From FEN-299 sp963717945 (GTDB lineage: Bacteria > Acidobacteriota > Vicinamibacteria > Vicinamibacterales > Fen-181), in NCBI GenBank assembly GCA_963717945.1, contig CAVQXT010000007.1, forward strand, positions 248,001 to 312,000: a DNA stretch of 64,000 nt. The letters are read 5' to 3'. Below, one piece after another: positions 11,051-19,056 of the stretch. How positions within the stretch are numbered: the first letter of the stretch is position 1; each line of letters starts with the position of its first letter. Made by a program: the position numbers and the translations under genes. The notes under the pieces are model-generated. The model saw only the letters and a list, made by a program, of their open reading frames with translations, was not told the origin of the DNA and ran no database searches.

Positions 11051-12433
11051 CTAAAGCCCGCTCGTGTCGGCCGCGGGCGGCACCGGGCGGACCACCAGAT
11101 CGTACCCCCGGGCCGCCACCACCTCGCCCTCGACCAGCGCCCCCGGCCGGCAGACGGCAGGGTCCGCCTCGGAGAGGTAGACGACCGGGTCGATCTCGGG
11201 CGCCTGCGAGGCCAGCCGGCCCGCGATGACCAGCGGGTGCTCCGCCGACGGGCCGTCCACCAGGACCCTGACCCGCTGACCGACGCGGCGCCTGTTGGCC
11301 GCCGTCACGAGCCGCTTCTGCGCCGTCATCAGCGCGCGCTGGCGCCCCAGCTTCACCCGCCGGGGCACGTCGTCGTCCAGCCGGCCGGCCGAGGTGCCTT
11401 CCTCGTGGGAGTAGGTGAACACGCCGACGTGGTCGAAGCCCGTCTCTTCCACGAACCGCCTAAGTTCGGCGAATTCCGCCTCGGTCTCGCCCGGGAAGCC
11501 CACGATGAACGTCGAACGCAGCGTCACGCCGGGAATGGTCGAGCGAATCTTCCCGATGAGCCGGGTATAGCCGGCGCGCGTGCCGGGCCGTCGCATCCGC
11601 TCGAGAACCGGGTCCGACGCGTGCTGGAGCGGCAGGTCCACGTACTTGCAAACCTTGTCGCACTCGGCCATGGCGTCGAGCGTCTCGATGGTAATGGTGG
11701 TCGGGTAGAGATACAGCACCCTGATCCACTCGAGCCCCTTCACCCGGTCGAGCTGCCGCAGCAGGCGCGCCAGGGCGCCGCGCTCGCCGCGGTCGATGCC
11801 GAAGTAGGTGCTGTCCTGCGAGACCAGGATCAGCTCCTTCACGCCGCGGCCGGCGAGTAGGTTCGCCTCGCGCACCACGGAGCCGACCGACCGGCTCCGG
11901 TACCGCCCTCGCAGGCGCGGGATGATGCAGAAGGAGCACTTGTAGTTGCACCCCTCGGCGATCTTCACGTAGGCCAGGTGCGACGGGGTGGTGAGGGTGC
12001 GGGGGGTGAGATCGGAGTAGAGATAGATGGGGCGCAGGGCTAAAGCCCTGCGGTATCCGGTGTCGTTGGGCAGCGGGACGGCTGAAGCCTTGCTCTCGAC
12101 TGCCGCGACGATCTCCGGCACCTCACCGGTGCCCAGCACCACGTCGATCTCGGGGATCGCGGCGCGCAACTCGTCACGGTAGCGCTCCGCCATGCAGCCG
12201 GTGACCACGAGGCGCTTGCACCGGCCGCCGGTCTTGTGCCCCGCCATTTCGAGGATCGCCGACACCGACTCCTCACGGGCCGACTCGATGAAGGCGCAGG
12301 TATTGACGACGAGGACGTCCGCTTCGGCGGGGTCCGCCGTGAGCGTATGCCCGGCCCGCTGCGCGAGGCCGAGCATCACCTCCGAGTCCACGAGGTTCTT
12401 GGGGCAGCCAAGGGAAACGACACCAATCTTCAT
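11051..12433 (-). CDS. rimO: Ribosomal protein S12 methylthiotransferase RimO
   Basis: Radical SAM enzyme that adds a methylthio group to the conserved aspartate of ribosomal protein S12. The 460-residue product has the N-terminal MTTase domain with three cluster cysteines (SLGCPKN, NTCAFIE, TGCMAE), the radical SAM motif CNYKCSFC (Cys162, 166, 169), and a C-terminal TRAM domain (RRVGQRVRVLVDG). Residues 128-134 (RRALALR) in the linker between the MTTase and SAM domains are encoded by a perfect REP-type palindrome, so a repeat has been absorbed into the reading frame. The gene is separated from rimP by 143 bases. Confidence 0.95.
   Translation of the reverse strand: MKIGVVSLGCPKNLVDSEVMLGLAQRAGHTLTADPAEADVLVVNTCAFIESAREESVSAILEMAGHKTGGRCKRLVVTGCMAERYRDELRAAIPEIDVVLGTGEVPEIVAAVESKASAVPLPNDTGYRRALALRPIYLYSDLTPRTLTTPSHLAYVKIAEGCNYKCSFCIIPRLRGRYRSRSVGSVVREANLLAGRGVKELILVSQDSTYFGIDRGERGALARLLRQLDRVKGLEWIRVLYLYPTTITIETLDAMAECDKVCKYVDLPLQHASDPVLERMRRPGTRAGYTRLIGKIRSTIPGVTLRSTFIVGFPGETEAEFAELRRFVEETGFDHVGVFTYSHEEGTSAGRLDDDVPRRVKLGRQRALMTAQKRLVTAANRRRVGQRVRVLVDGPSAEHPLVIAGRLASQAPEIDPVVYLSEADPAVCRPGALVEGEVVAARGYDLVVRPVPPAADTSGL
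12033..12052. repeat. REP-like palindrome inside rimO
   Basis: The perfect 20-base palindrome CGCAGGGCTAAAGCCCTGCG lies in frame within the rimO coding sequence. The same core occurs in the intergenic REP doublet at 12461-12536, only about 400 bases away. Confidence 0.85.
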
Positions 12434-12437
12434 CGGC

Positions 12438-12565
12438 TCACGCCTTACGCCTCACGTCTTGCGCAGGGCTAAAGCCCTGCGCTATCTGGAGATCTTGTCG
12501 AGATTGCCAGATAGCGCAGGCCTTCAGGCCTGCGCCACTGCCTACTGCTCCGCCTTACGCCTCAC
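12438..12565. repeat. REP doublet flanked by GCCTTAC heptad arrays
   Basis: The gap between the isomerase-like gene and rimO is almost entirely repeat. Heptads of the GCCTTAC and GCCTCAC type occupy 12438-12460 and about 12546-12565. Between them two REP palindromes (core GCAGGGCTAAAGCCCTGC at 12463-12480 and core GCAGGCCTTCAGGCCTGC at 12517-12534) face each other, flanked by GCGCTATCTGG and its complement CCAGATAGCGC. This resembles the paired REP units (BIME) known from other bacteria. Confidence 0.8.
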
Positions 12566-13422
12566 GGTTCGAGTACCGCGTCCGACTGGAGGATCGCCTC
12601 GAACCGCTGGCGGGCGGCCGAGGTCTTCTCGAGCGACGCGCGCGGGGTGGCGCTGCTTCCCAGCTCGAACACCAGCGCGCCGTCGTACCCCACCTTCTGA
12701 AGCGACATCAGTCCCGTCGCCCAGTCGAGCCGTCCGTCGAAGGGCGCCAGGTGATCGTCGCGCTGCCCCCGGTTGTCGTGGACGTGCGTCGTCACCATCT
12801 CGCCCGACACGATGTCGATGGCGTCGGCGAGATCGCCCATCAGCGCCGCATGGCCCATGTCGAGGCAGATGCCCGCGCCGGGCGCCGGCAGCTCGAGTTC
12901 GTCTTCGATGAGCTGGACGAGCCGCTCGGGCGCTGACAGCGCGTTCGGGATGACCTCGACCGCCACCTGCACCCCGAGCCGCGAGGCCGCCTCCGCAATG
13001 TCCTCGAGGCTGCGACGCGCGGCGGCAGGGGAGTTCTCGTCGGCCGACGACAGCACGTCCGGAACGCCCAGGTGGAGCACCAGGTATCGGAACGGGACCG
13101 TCCGGGCGATGTCGAGCGCCGCCAGGCACTCCGCGACCGCCTGCTGGCGCGCCGTCTCGTCCGCGGCGGCCGTCGACAGCATCCGGCCCCACCGGCCGTT
13201 CTCGATCCGGTCAACCAAGGGCGCGTGCACCGAGTGCAGCGTGAGACCGTTGACGGCCAGCCAGCCGCCGAGCGCGTCAACCGCCGACGGCTCGTCGTAG
13301 TCGAAATGCCCGCGTGTCGCGAACAGCTCGATCTCGCGGAACCCGAATTCGGCGAGTTCGGCGACGTGTCCGGGCCCGAGCGGTCGGTCGTAGTAAAGAT
13401 GGGTCGAGATTCCGTAATGCAC
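12562..13422 (-). CDS. Sugar phosphate isomerase/epimerase-like TIM barrel
   Basis: A 286-residue protein of the xylose isomerase-like TIM-barrel superfamily (AP endonuclease 2 fold). Visible features are the start MHYGISTHLYYDRPL, the metal-ligand-type segments LTLHSVHAPL, YLVLHLGV, VAVEVIPNA, GICLDMGHAALMG and THVHDNRGQRDDH, and the strand GALVFELG. The Glu, Asp, His and Glu positions of this fold appear to be present. The exact substrate cannot be told. The start is GTG at 13422. It is minus-strand and lies 51 bases downstream of the AmgK gene, so it may be co-transcribed and process a sugar. Confidence 0.75.
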   Translation of the reverse strand: MHYGISTHLYYDRPLGPGHVAELAEFGFREIELFATRGHFDYDEPSAVDALGGWLAVNGLTLHSVHAPLVDRIENGRWGRMLSTAAADETARQQAVAECLAALDIARTVPFRYLVLHLGVPDVLSSADENSPAAARRSLEDIAEAASRLGVQVAVEVIPNALSAPERLVQLIEDELELPAPGAGICLDMGHAALMGDLADAIDIVSGEMVTTHVHDNRGQRDDHLAPFDGRLDWATGLMSLQKVGYDGALVFELGSSATPRASLEKTSAARQRFEAILQSDAVLEP

Positions 13423-13473
13423 GGCGCGGTCGCAATCCTCTGTGGAACGGGTGGATACCCTATCTTAGCGCAC

Positions 13474-14529
13474 CTACCGCAGCGCCTCGACGAAGGTGGC
13501 CAGCAGGTCCCGCAGTTGGCTGAAGCGCGGGTAGCGCTCCAGGTTGCGCCGCACGTTCCTCACCGTCCGCGGTATGTATTGGATATAGACGGTGTTCTGG
13601 CGCGTCGTCGTCTGGTAGCCGAACGTGCCGAGCGCCTTGAGGTTGCGCTGGAGCGACATGAGGTCGAACCGCCGCCTGAAGTCTGCCTGATACGACCGGG
13701 CGGCGGCCGTGTCGGCCCGCCCGTCACCCTGGCCTCGCAGGGCCAGGAAGAACGCGATGAGCTCGTCGACGGTCTCCTCCGCGAAGTCCACGTACGAATC
13801 CCTGAGCAGCGAGGCCAGATCGTAAGTGTCCGGTCCGAGCCGCGCGTCCTGGAAGTCGATGATGTAGAGCACACCGCGGTGGGGCATCAGGTTGCGGCTG
13901 TGGTAGTCGCGGTGGCAGAGCACCCTCGGCTCGCCGGCCAGCTCCTCGACGATCGGCCGCCATTCCGCGCGGATCGCCTCGCGCGTGGCCGCCGGCACCT
14001 CGACGCCGCGGTAGGCCTCGATGAAGTGCTTCACGAAGAACTCGAGCTCCCACGTCAGTTTGTCGACGTCGAAGGCGAGCGTGTAGGGCGTGAAGCCCTC
14101 CGACGCCAGTTCCGCGCCGCGCCGCTGCAGCACCTCGATGAACCCGACCGCCTGGCGGTACAGCGCGGCATGCTCCCCGGGTGACGCCACGCCAAGGTGC
14201 GCCTGCATCGTGACGTCGCCCAGGTCCTGCAGCCTGAGCAGGCCGAGATCCTCGGCATGATCGAAGATCGCCGGCACCGGCAGCGGCACGCGGTCGAGCA
14301 GCCGGGCGACGTTCGCGAACGACAGCGTCTCGTAGACAAACGGCGCCGAATAGAGCGCCAGCACCGAGGTCGTCCCGGACGGGTCGAACAGCCGGAAGTA
14401 CCGGCGGTCGGACGCATCCCCGGTCAGCGGAACGATGCGCGTGGCCTCGCGGTCGAAGCCGCGGCGCGCGAGGTACGCGGCGATCGGTTCGGGTACCGGC
14501 ACGGCGGCGGGATGCGTATCGAGACTCAT
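13474..14529 (-). CDS. amgK: N-acetylmuramate/N-acetylglucosamine kinase AmgK-like phosphotransferase
   Basis: Aminoglycoside phosphotransferase-fold kinase of 351 residues. The catalytic loop CHRDYHSRNLM (around residue 205) and the metal-binding DFQDARLGPDTYDLASLL are intact. AmgK enzymes phosphorylate the anomeric hydroxyl of N-acetylmuramate or N-acetylglucosamine released from peptidoglycan turnover. The next gene, a MurU-like nucleotidyltransferase, overlaps by four bases (ATGA), which is the known AmgK-MurU pair that returns muramate to UDP-MurNAc without de novo synthesis. The family's overlap with choline and aminoglycoside kinases is resolved here mainly by context. Confidence 0.78.
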   Translation of the reverse strand: MSLDTHPAAVPVPEPIAAYLARRGFDREATRIVPLTGDASDRRYFRLFDPSGTTSVLALYSAPFVYETLSFANVARLLDRVPLPVPAIFDHAEDLGLLRLQDLGDVTMQAHLGVASPGEHAALYRQAVGFIEVLQRRGAELASEGFTPYTLAFDVDKLTWELEFFVKHFIEAYRGVEVPAATREAIRAEWRPIVEELAGEPRVLCHRDYHSRNLMPHRGVLYIIDFQDARLGPDTYDLASLLRDSYVDFAEETVDELIAFFLALRGQGDGRADTAAARSYQADFRRRFDLMSLQRNLKALGTFGYQTTTRQNTVYIQYIPRTVRNVRRNLERYPRFSQLRDLLATFVEALR

Positions 14530-15509
14530 GGCATTACCGTTCGATCGATTGGAGCCAGCAGGAGGTCGCCCACCAGGTCGTCGCCCGGCCCGGGCGCGCA
14601 GCACGCGGCGGGGACGACCGCCTTGCGCTGCCACCGGACGCCGGCCGGCACCCGGACCCGGTCGGCGACGACGCACTCGGTCAGCCAGGCGCCCTCGCCA
14701 ACCGTCACATCGTCCCACAAAACGGTGCGGACCAGGCGCGCCGACGAAGCGACGTCGCAGCGGGACCCGGCCAGCGGCGAGCCGGGCACGACCGGTTCAT
14801 CGGCAGCCGCGCGGGCGAACGCCAGGGAAGTGGCCAGGTAGTCGGCCGGCGTGCCGATATCCGAGAACGCCGCGCGGGTGGTCACGGCCCGCACGCAGCC
14901 CGGGTCCGACTCGATGAGTGCCGGGTACCACATGCCGATCGACTCGGCGGGCGCGCCGGCGGGGAGGCCCGCGAACGCGCTGGCCTCGACCACCTGCAGG
15001 CCGATGAAGTGCCACGAAGACCGGGCGCTGCCGCGGCCGACGAAACCGGCCACCGCGCCGTCGTCGTTGACGAGGACCCCGCCGTAGCGGTCCGGCTCGG
15101 TGTTCGGGACCACGGCGAGCGTCACCAGCGCGCCCGAGCGATCGTGATGGGCGAGCAGGCCGGAGAGGGACAGGTCGGTGAGCGTGTCGCCGTTCACGAC
15201 GAGGAATCGATCCTCGGCGACCAGCGGCAGCGCGCGTCGCGGGCCGCCGGCCGAGCCGAGCACGGGGTTCTCCCACGAATAGCGCGCGCGCACGCCGAGG
15301 TCGCTGGCGTCGCCGACTGCCGCGCAGACGGTCTCGGGCAGGTGGTGCAGGTTCAGCACGACGTCGACGACGCCCTGGGCCGACAGCCACCGGAGGATCC
15401 GGCGGACGAGCGGCTCGCCCGCGACAGGCACGGCCGGCTTCGCCCGCATCGACGACAGCGGGCGCAGCCGCGTGCCCAGGCCGGCGGTCAGCAGCAGGGC
15501 AGGCAGCAT
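14526..15509 (-). CDS. murU: Sugar-1-phosphate nucleotidyltransferase, MurU-like
   Basis: NTP-transferase of 327 residues with LLLTAGLGTRLRPLSSMRAKPAVPVAG at the N-terminus (the GxGTRLxPLT-type and PKP-type nucleotide motifs), VVNGDTL for metal binding and SDIGTPADYL. Paired with AmgK it would make UDP-MurNAc from MurNAc-1-phosphate. It is longer than Pseudomonas MurU (about 220 residues). The extra C-terminal 80 residues look like a short left-handed beta-helix (SARLVRTVLWDDVTVGEGAWL), as in mannose-1-phosphate guanylyltransferases, so another sugar phosphate is possible. Start ATG 15509. Confidence 0.7.
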   Translation of the reverse strand: MLPALLLTAGLGTRLRPLSSMRAKPAVPVAGEPLVRRILRWLSAQGVVDVVLNLHHLPETVCAAVGDASDLGVRARYSWENPVLGSAGGPRRALPLVAEDRFLVVNGDTLTDLSLSGLLAHHDRSGALVTLAVVPNTEPDRYGGVLVNDDGAVAGFVGRGSARSSWHFIGLQVVEASAFAGLPAGAPAESIGMWYPALIESDPGCVRAVTTRAAFSDIGTPADYLATSLAFARAAADEPVVPGSPLAGSRCDVASSARLVRTVLWDDVTVGEGAWLTECVVADRVRVPAGVRWQRKAVVPAACCAPGPGDDLVGDLLLAPIDRTVMP

Positions 15510-15514
15510 GCCGT

Positions 15515-16072
15515 CTACTCTTCGAAAACCATGTCGCCGACCGGCTTGCCGGCGGCGGCGCAGTGCTGCACGTACAGACCGCGGTAGGAGTCGATGATGT
15601 AGTCTTCCGGGCCCCGGCCCAGGTCGACGGCGATCGTCGCGATGGCCTGTTCGCTCCCCTCGATCTCCACGAACGTGCCGATCGGCGTCTCGTCGAGGGC
15701 GATGATCGCGTCGAGCGCGCCGAACTCCTCCCGGTACTTCTGGTAGCGGAACCACCCGGTGATGCCGAGCTGCTCGAGGACGTAGAGCATCGTCTCGCCG
15801 TCGGCGACGACCGTCTCGCGCTCCTCCCGGAGCTTGAACGGCGACGGTTGGACGGGCCCCTTGTAGGTCAGCAGGCTGCGCCCCTGTTCCGTCCGGACGC
15901 GCAGCACCGAGCGGCGGGCCCGCAGCCGCTCGTCGGCGGTGTCGACCAGGCAGTCTTCCTGCAGCCGGCGTCCCCGAAGGAGCGTCGCCCGTGTCCGCAG
16001 GATCGCGTCACGCGCCTCGGCGGCGCTGGCGAACCGCAGCTTGACCTCGCGCTCCAGCGAGCTGGTAGTCAT
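15515..16072 (-). CDS. CYTH domain protein (class IV cyclase / triphosphatase-like)
   Basis: A 185-residue CYTH-fold protein. The N-terminal signature EREVK (ExExK) and alternating charged strands (SVLRVRTEQGRSLLTYKGP, KLREERETVV, YQKYREEF, FVEIEG) build the triphosphate tunnel of this superfamily. Members are either adenylate cyclases (CyaB type) or thiamine triphosphatases and other triphosphatases; the sequence alone does not decide. It lies 5 bases upstream of the MurU-like gene on the same strand and 12 bases downstream of the methyltransferase gene, so the genes are likely co-transcribed. Confidence 0.82.
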   Translation of the reverse strand: MTTSSLEREVKLRFASAAEARDAILRTRATLLRGRRLQEDCLVDTADERLRARRSVLRVRTEQGRSLLTYKGPVQPSPFKLREERETVVADGETMLYVLEQLGITGWFRYQKYREEFGALDAIIALDETPIGTFVEIEGSEQAIATIAVDLGRGPEDYIIDSYRGLYVQHCAAAGKPVGDMVFEE

Positions 16073-16084
16073 CCCGCCTCCAGG

Positions 16085-17242
16085 TTAGGTGACACGGCCG
16101 CCAAAGGATAGCCCCTGCAGAGGGGCCGCGTCGACTGCCTTCGAGAAGATCATGACCTTGAGCGTGCCGCCCATGCCACCGGGCAGCAGCAGCGTCTTGA
16201 GTGCCAGGCGTCGCCGGAGTTCGACGGCTGAGGCCGGCCCTTCGCGGAGGACCTGCCCGGCCAGGCCGAGCAGGAAGTAGGTCTGATCCACGACGCCCAG
16301 CAGCCTCAAGCCGGCGTCCTCGCCGGCCAGTTTCAGACCGGTCAAATCCACGTGCGACGTGATGTCGCGTTCGCCCGGTTCCAGCAGCCAGCCGGGGCCG
16401 TCCTCGCGGCGCTCGGCCGCGTGGCGCCGATAGGTGGTCAGCGTGCCGGTCGCGTGCGACGCGGAGTAGAGCGTTGAGGCGTCGTGGCCGTAATCGATGA
16501 CGACGAGGAACCCCCGGGCGAGACAGCCGCCGGCCTGCCTGACCCAGCCGGCCGCGGCCAGGTTCACTTCCGCGAACCAGCCGGGCCGCAGGCGCGCGCC
16601 GACGCGCTCGAGGTACTCCGGGATCCGCGGCGACGACACGTCACCCTCACGCGTGGCCAGCCGCTCGCCCTCGGCGTCGACATACACCTCGCGGAGGCCT
16701 TCGCCCCGCATGACGACCAGGTGCGGCGGCAGCGCGTCGAGCAGCTCGTTCGCGTAGATGACGCCGTGGACCTCGCCCGGCAGCTCTGACGACGACGCGG
16801 CGAGGCGCGCCAGGTGGGGGCCGAGGACGTCGGCCTGCGCGGCCCGCGCGCGAGAGCTGCGCTCGACCAGGTGCAGGCGCGTGGCGTCGTAGAACTCCGG
16901 GTGCTGCGCGGCCGCCGCGTCGAGGACGTCGCGGGCGAGCCTGCCGTTGCCGGCCGCGGCCTCGACCAGGTCGAAGCGGCCGGCGCGTCCTGCGCCAGAG
17001 GGCCCCCGCGCCGCCGACAGGATCGACCACATCTCGGCGAACTCGACCGACAGCAGCTCGCCGAAGACCGCGCCGACGTCCACGCTGGTGATGAAGTCGC
17101 CATCACGCCCGGAGCGCTGCGCGGCGCGCGCGTAGTAGCCCAGCGTCTCGTGATAGAGGGCCGTGTCGATGAACTCCGCCACGGTCAGGGGACCGGAGCG
17201 GCGGATCTGCTCGAGGATGAGGGAGGTCAGGGGGGAGGGCAT
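16085..17242 (-). CDS. MidA/NDUFAF7-type SAM-dependent methyltransferase
   Basis: A 385-residue class I methyltransferase of the family formerly called DUF185. Typical features are TVAEFIDTALYHETLGYYARA, GDFITSVDVGAVFGELL, the SAM-binding VEAAAGNGRLARDVL, VIYANELLDALPPHLV and FLVVIDYGHDA. In mitochondria the relative NDUFAF7 dimethylates an arginine of complex I subunit NDUFS2; bacterial members are little studied. I start at ATG 17242 (MPSPLTSLILEQIRRSGP); the longer frame upstream reads repeat sequence. It begins the minus-strand group that runs to the isomerase-like gene. Confidence 0.88.
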   Translation of the reverse strand: MPSPLTSLILEQIRRSGPLTVAEFIDTALYHETLGYYARAAQRSGRDGDFITSVDVGAVFGELLSVEFAEMWSILSAARGPSGAGRAGRFDLVEAAAGNGRLARDVLDAAAAQHPEFYDATRLHLVERSSRARAAQADVLGPHLARLAASSSELPGEVHGVIYANELLDALPPHLVVMRGEGLREVYVDAEGERLATREGDVSSPRIPEYLERVGARLRPGWFAEVNLAAAGWVRQAGGCLARGFLVVIDYGHDASTLYSASHATGTLTTYRRHAAERREDGPGWLLEPGERDITSHVDLTGLKLAGEDAGLRLLGVVDQTYFLLGLAGQVLREGPASAVELRRRLALKTLLLPGGMGGTLKVMIFSKAVDAAPLQGLSFGGRVT

Positions 17243-17273
17243 GCAACAGTGGACGAATCGCAAACGATTCTCT

Positions 17274-17355
17274 GTAGTTGTCAGTTGCCAGTTGTCAGTT
17301 CCCAGTCTGTCGCGCGGGGCAGACTGACCACTGGCCACTGGCAACTGGCCACTAC
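17274..17355. repeat. Heptad-armed inverted repeat (CCAGTTG type)
   Basis: The clearest example of the class. The left arm (17274-17309) is five 7-base units of the GTAGTTG / CCAGTTG type. The right arm (17320-17355), on the opposite strand, is five matching units of the GTAGTGG / CCAGTTG type. A 10-base GC loop separates them. It lies between the methyltransferase start and the HtrA stop. Confidence 0.85.
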
Positions 17356-17366
17356 GCGGTCCTCCG

Positions 17367-18902
17367 CTATTCCTTCTTGATCGTCACGAACATCTCCTGG
17401 TTCTGCCGCGTCTTCCAGATCAGCAGCATCGCCCGGCCGCCCGACGGGACCTTTTGCAGGACCCGGCTGGCCTCGGCCGCGTTCGCGATGGCGGTGCCGT
17501 TCACCTTCAGGATGATGTCGTACTGCGCCAGGCCCGCGCCCTCGGCCGGGCTGCCGGGATCGATGTCGGTGATGACGGCTCCCGTGGTGCCGGCCGGCAG
17601 CCGGAGCTGGCGCGCGATATTCGGCGTGAGGTTGCCGAGCGTCATGCCGAAGCCGACGCTCGTGTCCTCGCTCCCGCCCTCGGGCGGCGTGGCGGCGCCG
17701 GCCTCGGCCGCGAGGTCGAGTTCCTCGACGGCGACGCTGACGCTCCGCTCCTTCTTGTCGCGGAGGATCTTCACCGGTACCGTCGTGCCGGGCTTGGTGC
17801 CGGTCACCATCCGGATCAGATCGTCCATGCCCGTCACCGGCTTGCCGTTGAACTCGACGATGACGTCACCGGGCTCGATGCCGGCCTTGGCGGCGGGCGA
17901 GTCCTTGGTCACCGTCCTCACCAGCGCACCCGATCGCTGCCTCAGGCCCAGGTCGGCCACCGACTCCCTGGGCACCTCCTGCACGGTGACCCCGATCTTC
18001 CCCCGGATGACCTTCCCGGCGCGGAGTTGCGGCAGCAGCTCCCGGACGAGGTTGATCGGGATGGCGAAGCCGATGCCGATGTTCCCCTCGCTGGCGCTGT
18101 TGGACACGATGGCGGTGTTGATGCCGATGACCTCGCCCCGGATGTTGAGCAGCGGCCCGCCCGAGTTCCCCGGGTTGATGGCCGCGTCGGTCTGCAGCAC
18201 GTCCTGGTTCCGCTGGTCGGCGACCGAGAACGGGCGCTTGGTGGCGCTGATGACGCCGACGGTCACGGTATGCCCGAGGCCGAAGGGGTTGCCGATGGCC
18301 ATCACCCAGTCGCCCGGCTGCATCTGGTTCGAGTCGCCGAACTTCGCTTCCACCAGCGGCGTCGTGGGCTTCTCCTCGAGTTGGATGAGGGCGCTGTCGC
18401 TGAGCTGATCGCGCCCGACGAGCCTGGCTTTGAACTCCTCGACGTCGGCGTTGTTCTCGCCGAAGGCGACGAAGATGTCGGTCGCGCCCTCGACGACGTG
18501 GTTGTTGGTCAGGATGAGGCCGTCCCGGCTGATGACGAACCCGGTCCCCGCCACCTCGACAGCCTGCTCGCGCGGCTTGGGGCTGGGGTGCCCCTGGGGA
18601 GGATTGCCGAAGAACCGGCCCAGCATGTCGTCCCCGCCGAAGAAGTCCGACATGTCCTGCACCTTGCGCGTGGACCGGGTCCGGATGTTCACCACCGACG
18701 GCGAGGCGATCTTGGCGATGTTGCGGAACGTCGCCGCGTCGAGCGGGCCGGCGAGCGGCGCGCTGTTGGCCGCCGGCAGCGCCATCGTCTCCGCGGAGGA
18801 CGGCGCGGCGAGGTCGAGGCGTGAAGCGAGGACCATGCCGACCGCGAGCGACGCGACCGCAATCAGCCCCGCGTAGAACACCGTGATCTTTCGGCTGGAC
18901 AT
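17367..18902 (-). CDS. Periplasmic serine protease, HtrA/Deg family
   Basis: Envelope quality-control protease of 511 residues. The N-terminus carries one membrane segment (YAGLIAVASLAVGMVLA) that anchors or exports it. The trypsin-like domain has the full triad: His135 in LTNNHVV, Asp169 in LSDSALI and Ser247 in NPGNSGGP. Two PDZ domains follow (about 295-390 and 415-505), with the carboxylate-binding strands IGVTVQEV and FGMTLGNL. The region 84-110 is Phe/Gly-rich, like the LA loop of DegP. It is divergent from the VWA gene, sharing a 154-base intergenic region. Confidence 0.95.
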   Translation of the reverse strand: MSSRKITVFYAGLIAVASLAVGMVLASRLDLAAPSSAETMALPAANSAPLAGPLDAATFRNIAKIASPSVVNIRTRSTRKVQDMSDFFGGDDMLGRFFGNPPQGHPSPKPREQAVEVAGTGFVISRDGLILTNNHVVEGATDIFVAFGENNADVEEFKARLVGRDQLSDSALIQLEEKPTTPLVEAKFGDSNQMQPGDWVMAIGNPFGLGHTVTVGVISATKRPFSVADQRNQDVLQTDAAINPGNSGGPLLNIRGEVIGINTAIVSNSASEGNIGIGFAIPINLVRELLPQLRAGKVIRGKIGVTVQEVPRESVADLGLRQRSGALVRTVTKDSPAAKAGIEPGDVIVEFNGKPVTGMDDLIRMVTGTKPGTTVPVKILRDKKERSVSVAVEELDLAAEAGAATPPEGGSEDTSVGFGMTLGNLTPNIARQLRLPAGTTGAVITDIDPGSPAEGAGLAQYDIILKVNGTAIANAAEASRVLQKVPSGGRAMLLIWKTRQNQEMFVTIKKE

Positions 18903-19014
18903 GCATCTCCTCCGACTGGGGATAGTCGCGATTATACCCTCCGAATTGCCAAGCCGGCCTTCTTCGTCGAGGGGGGGCCTGCGGGTGACCGGCTATCTGG
19001 TGAGCGCGAGCGTC

Positions 19015-19020
19015 TATAAT
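19015..19020 (+). promoter_or_regulatory. Candidate -10 box for the VWA gene
   Basis: A perfect TATAAT lies 36 bases before the VWA start codon. No convincing -35 box is visible 16 to 18 bases upstream, so confidence is moderate. Confidence 0.5.
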
Positions 19021-19056
19021 CGGAGCAGCCTCTCCTGCCGTTCCCGCTGGTGATTC

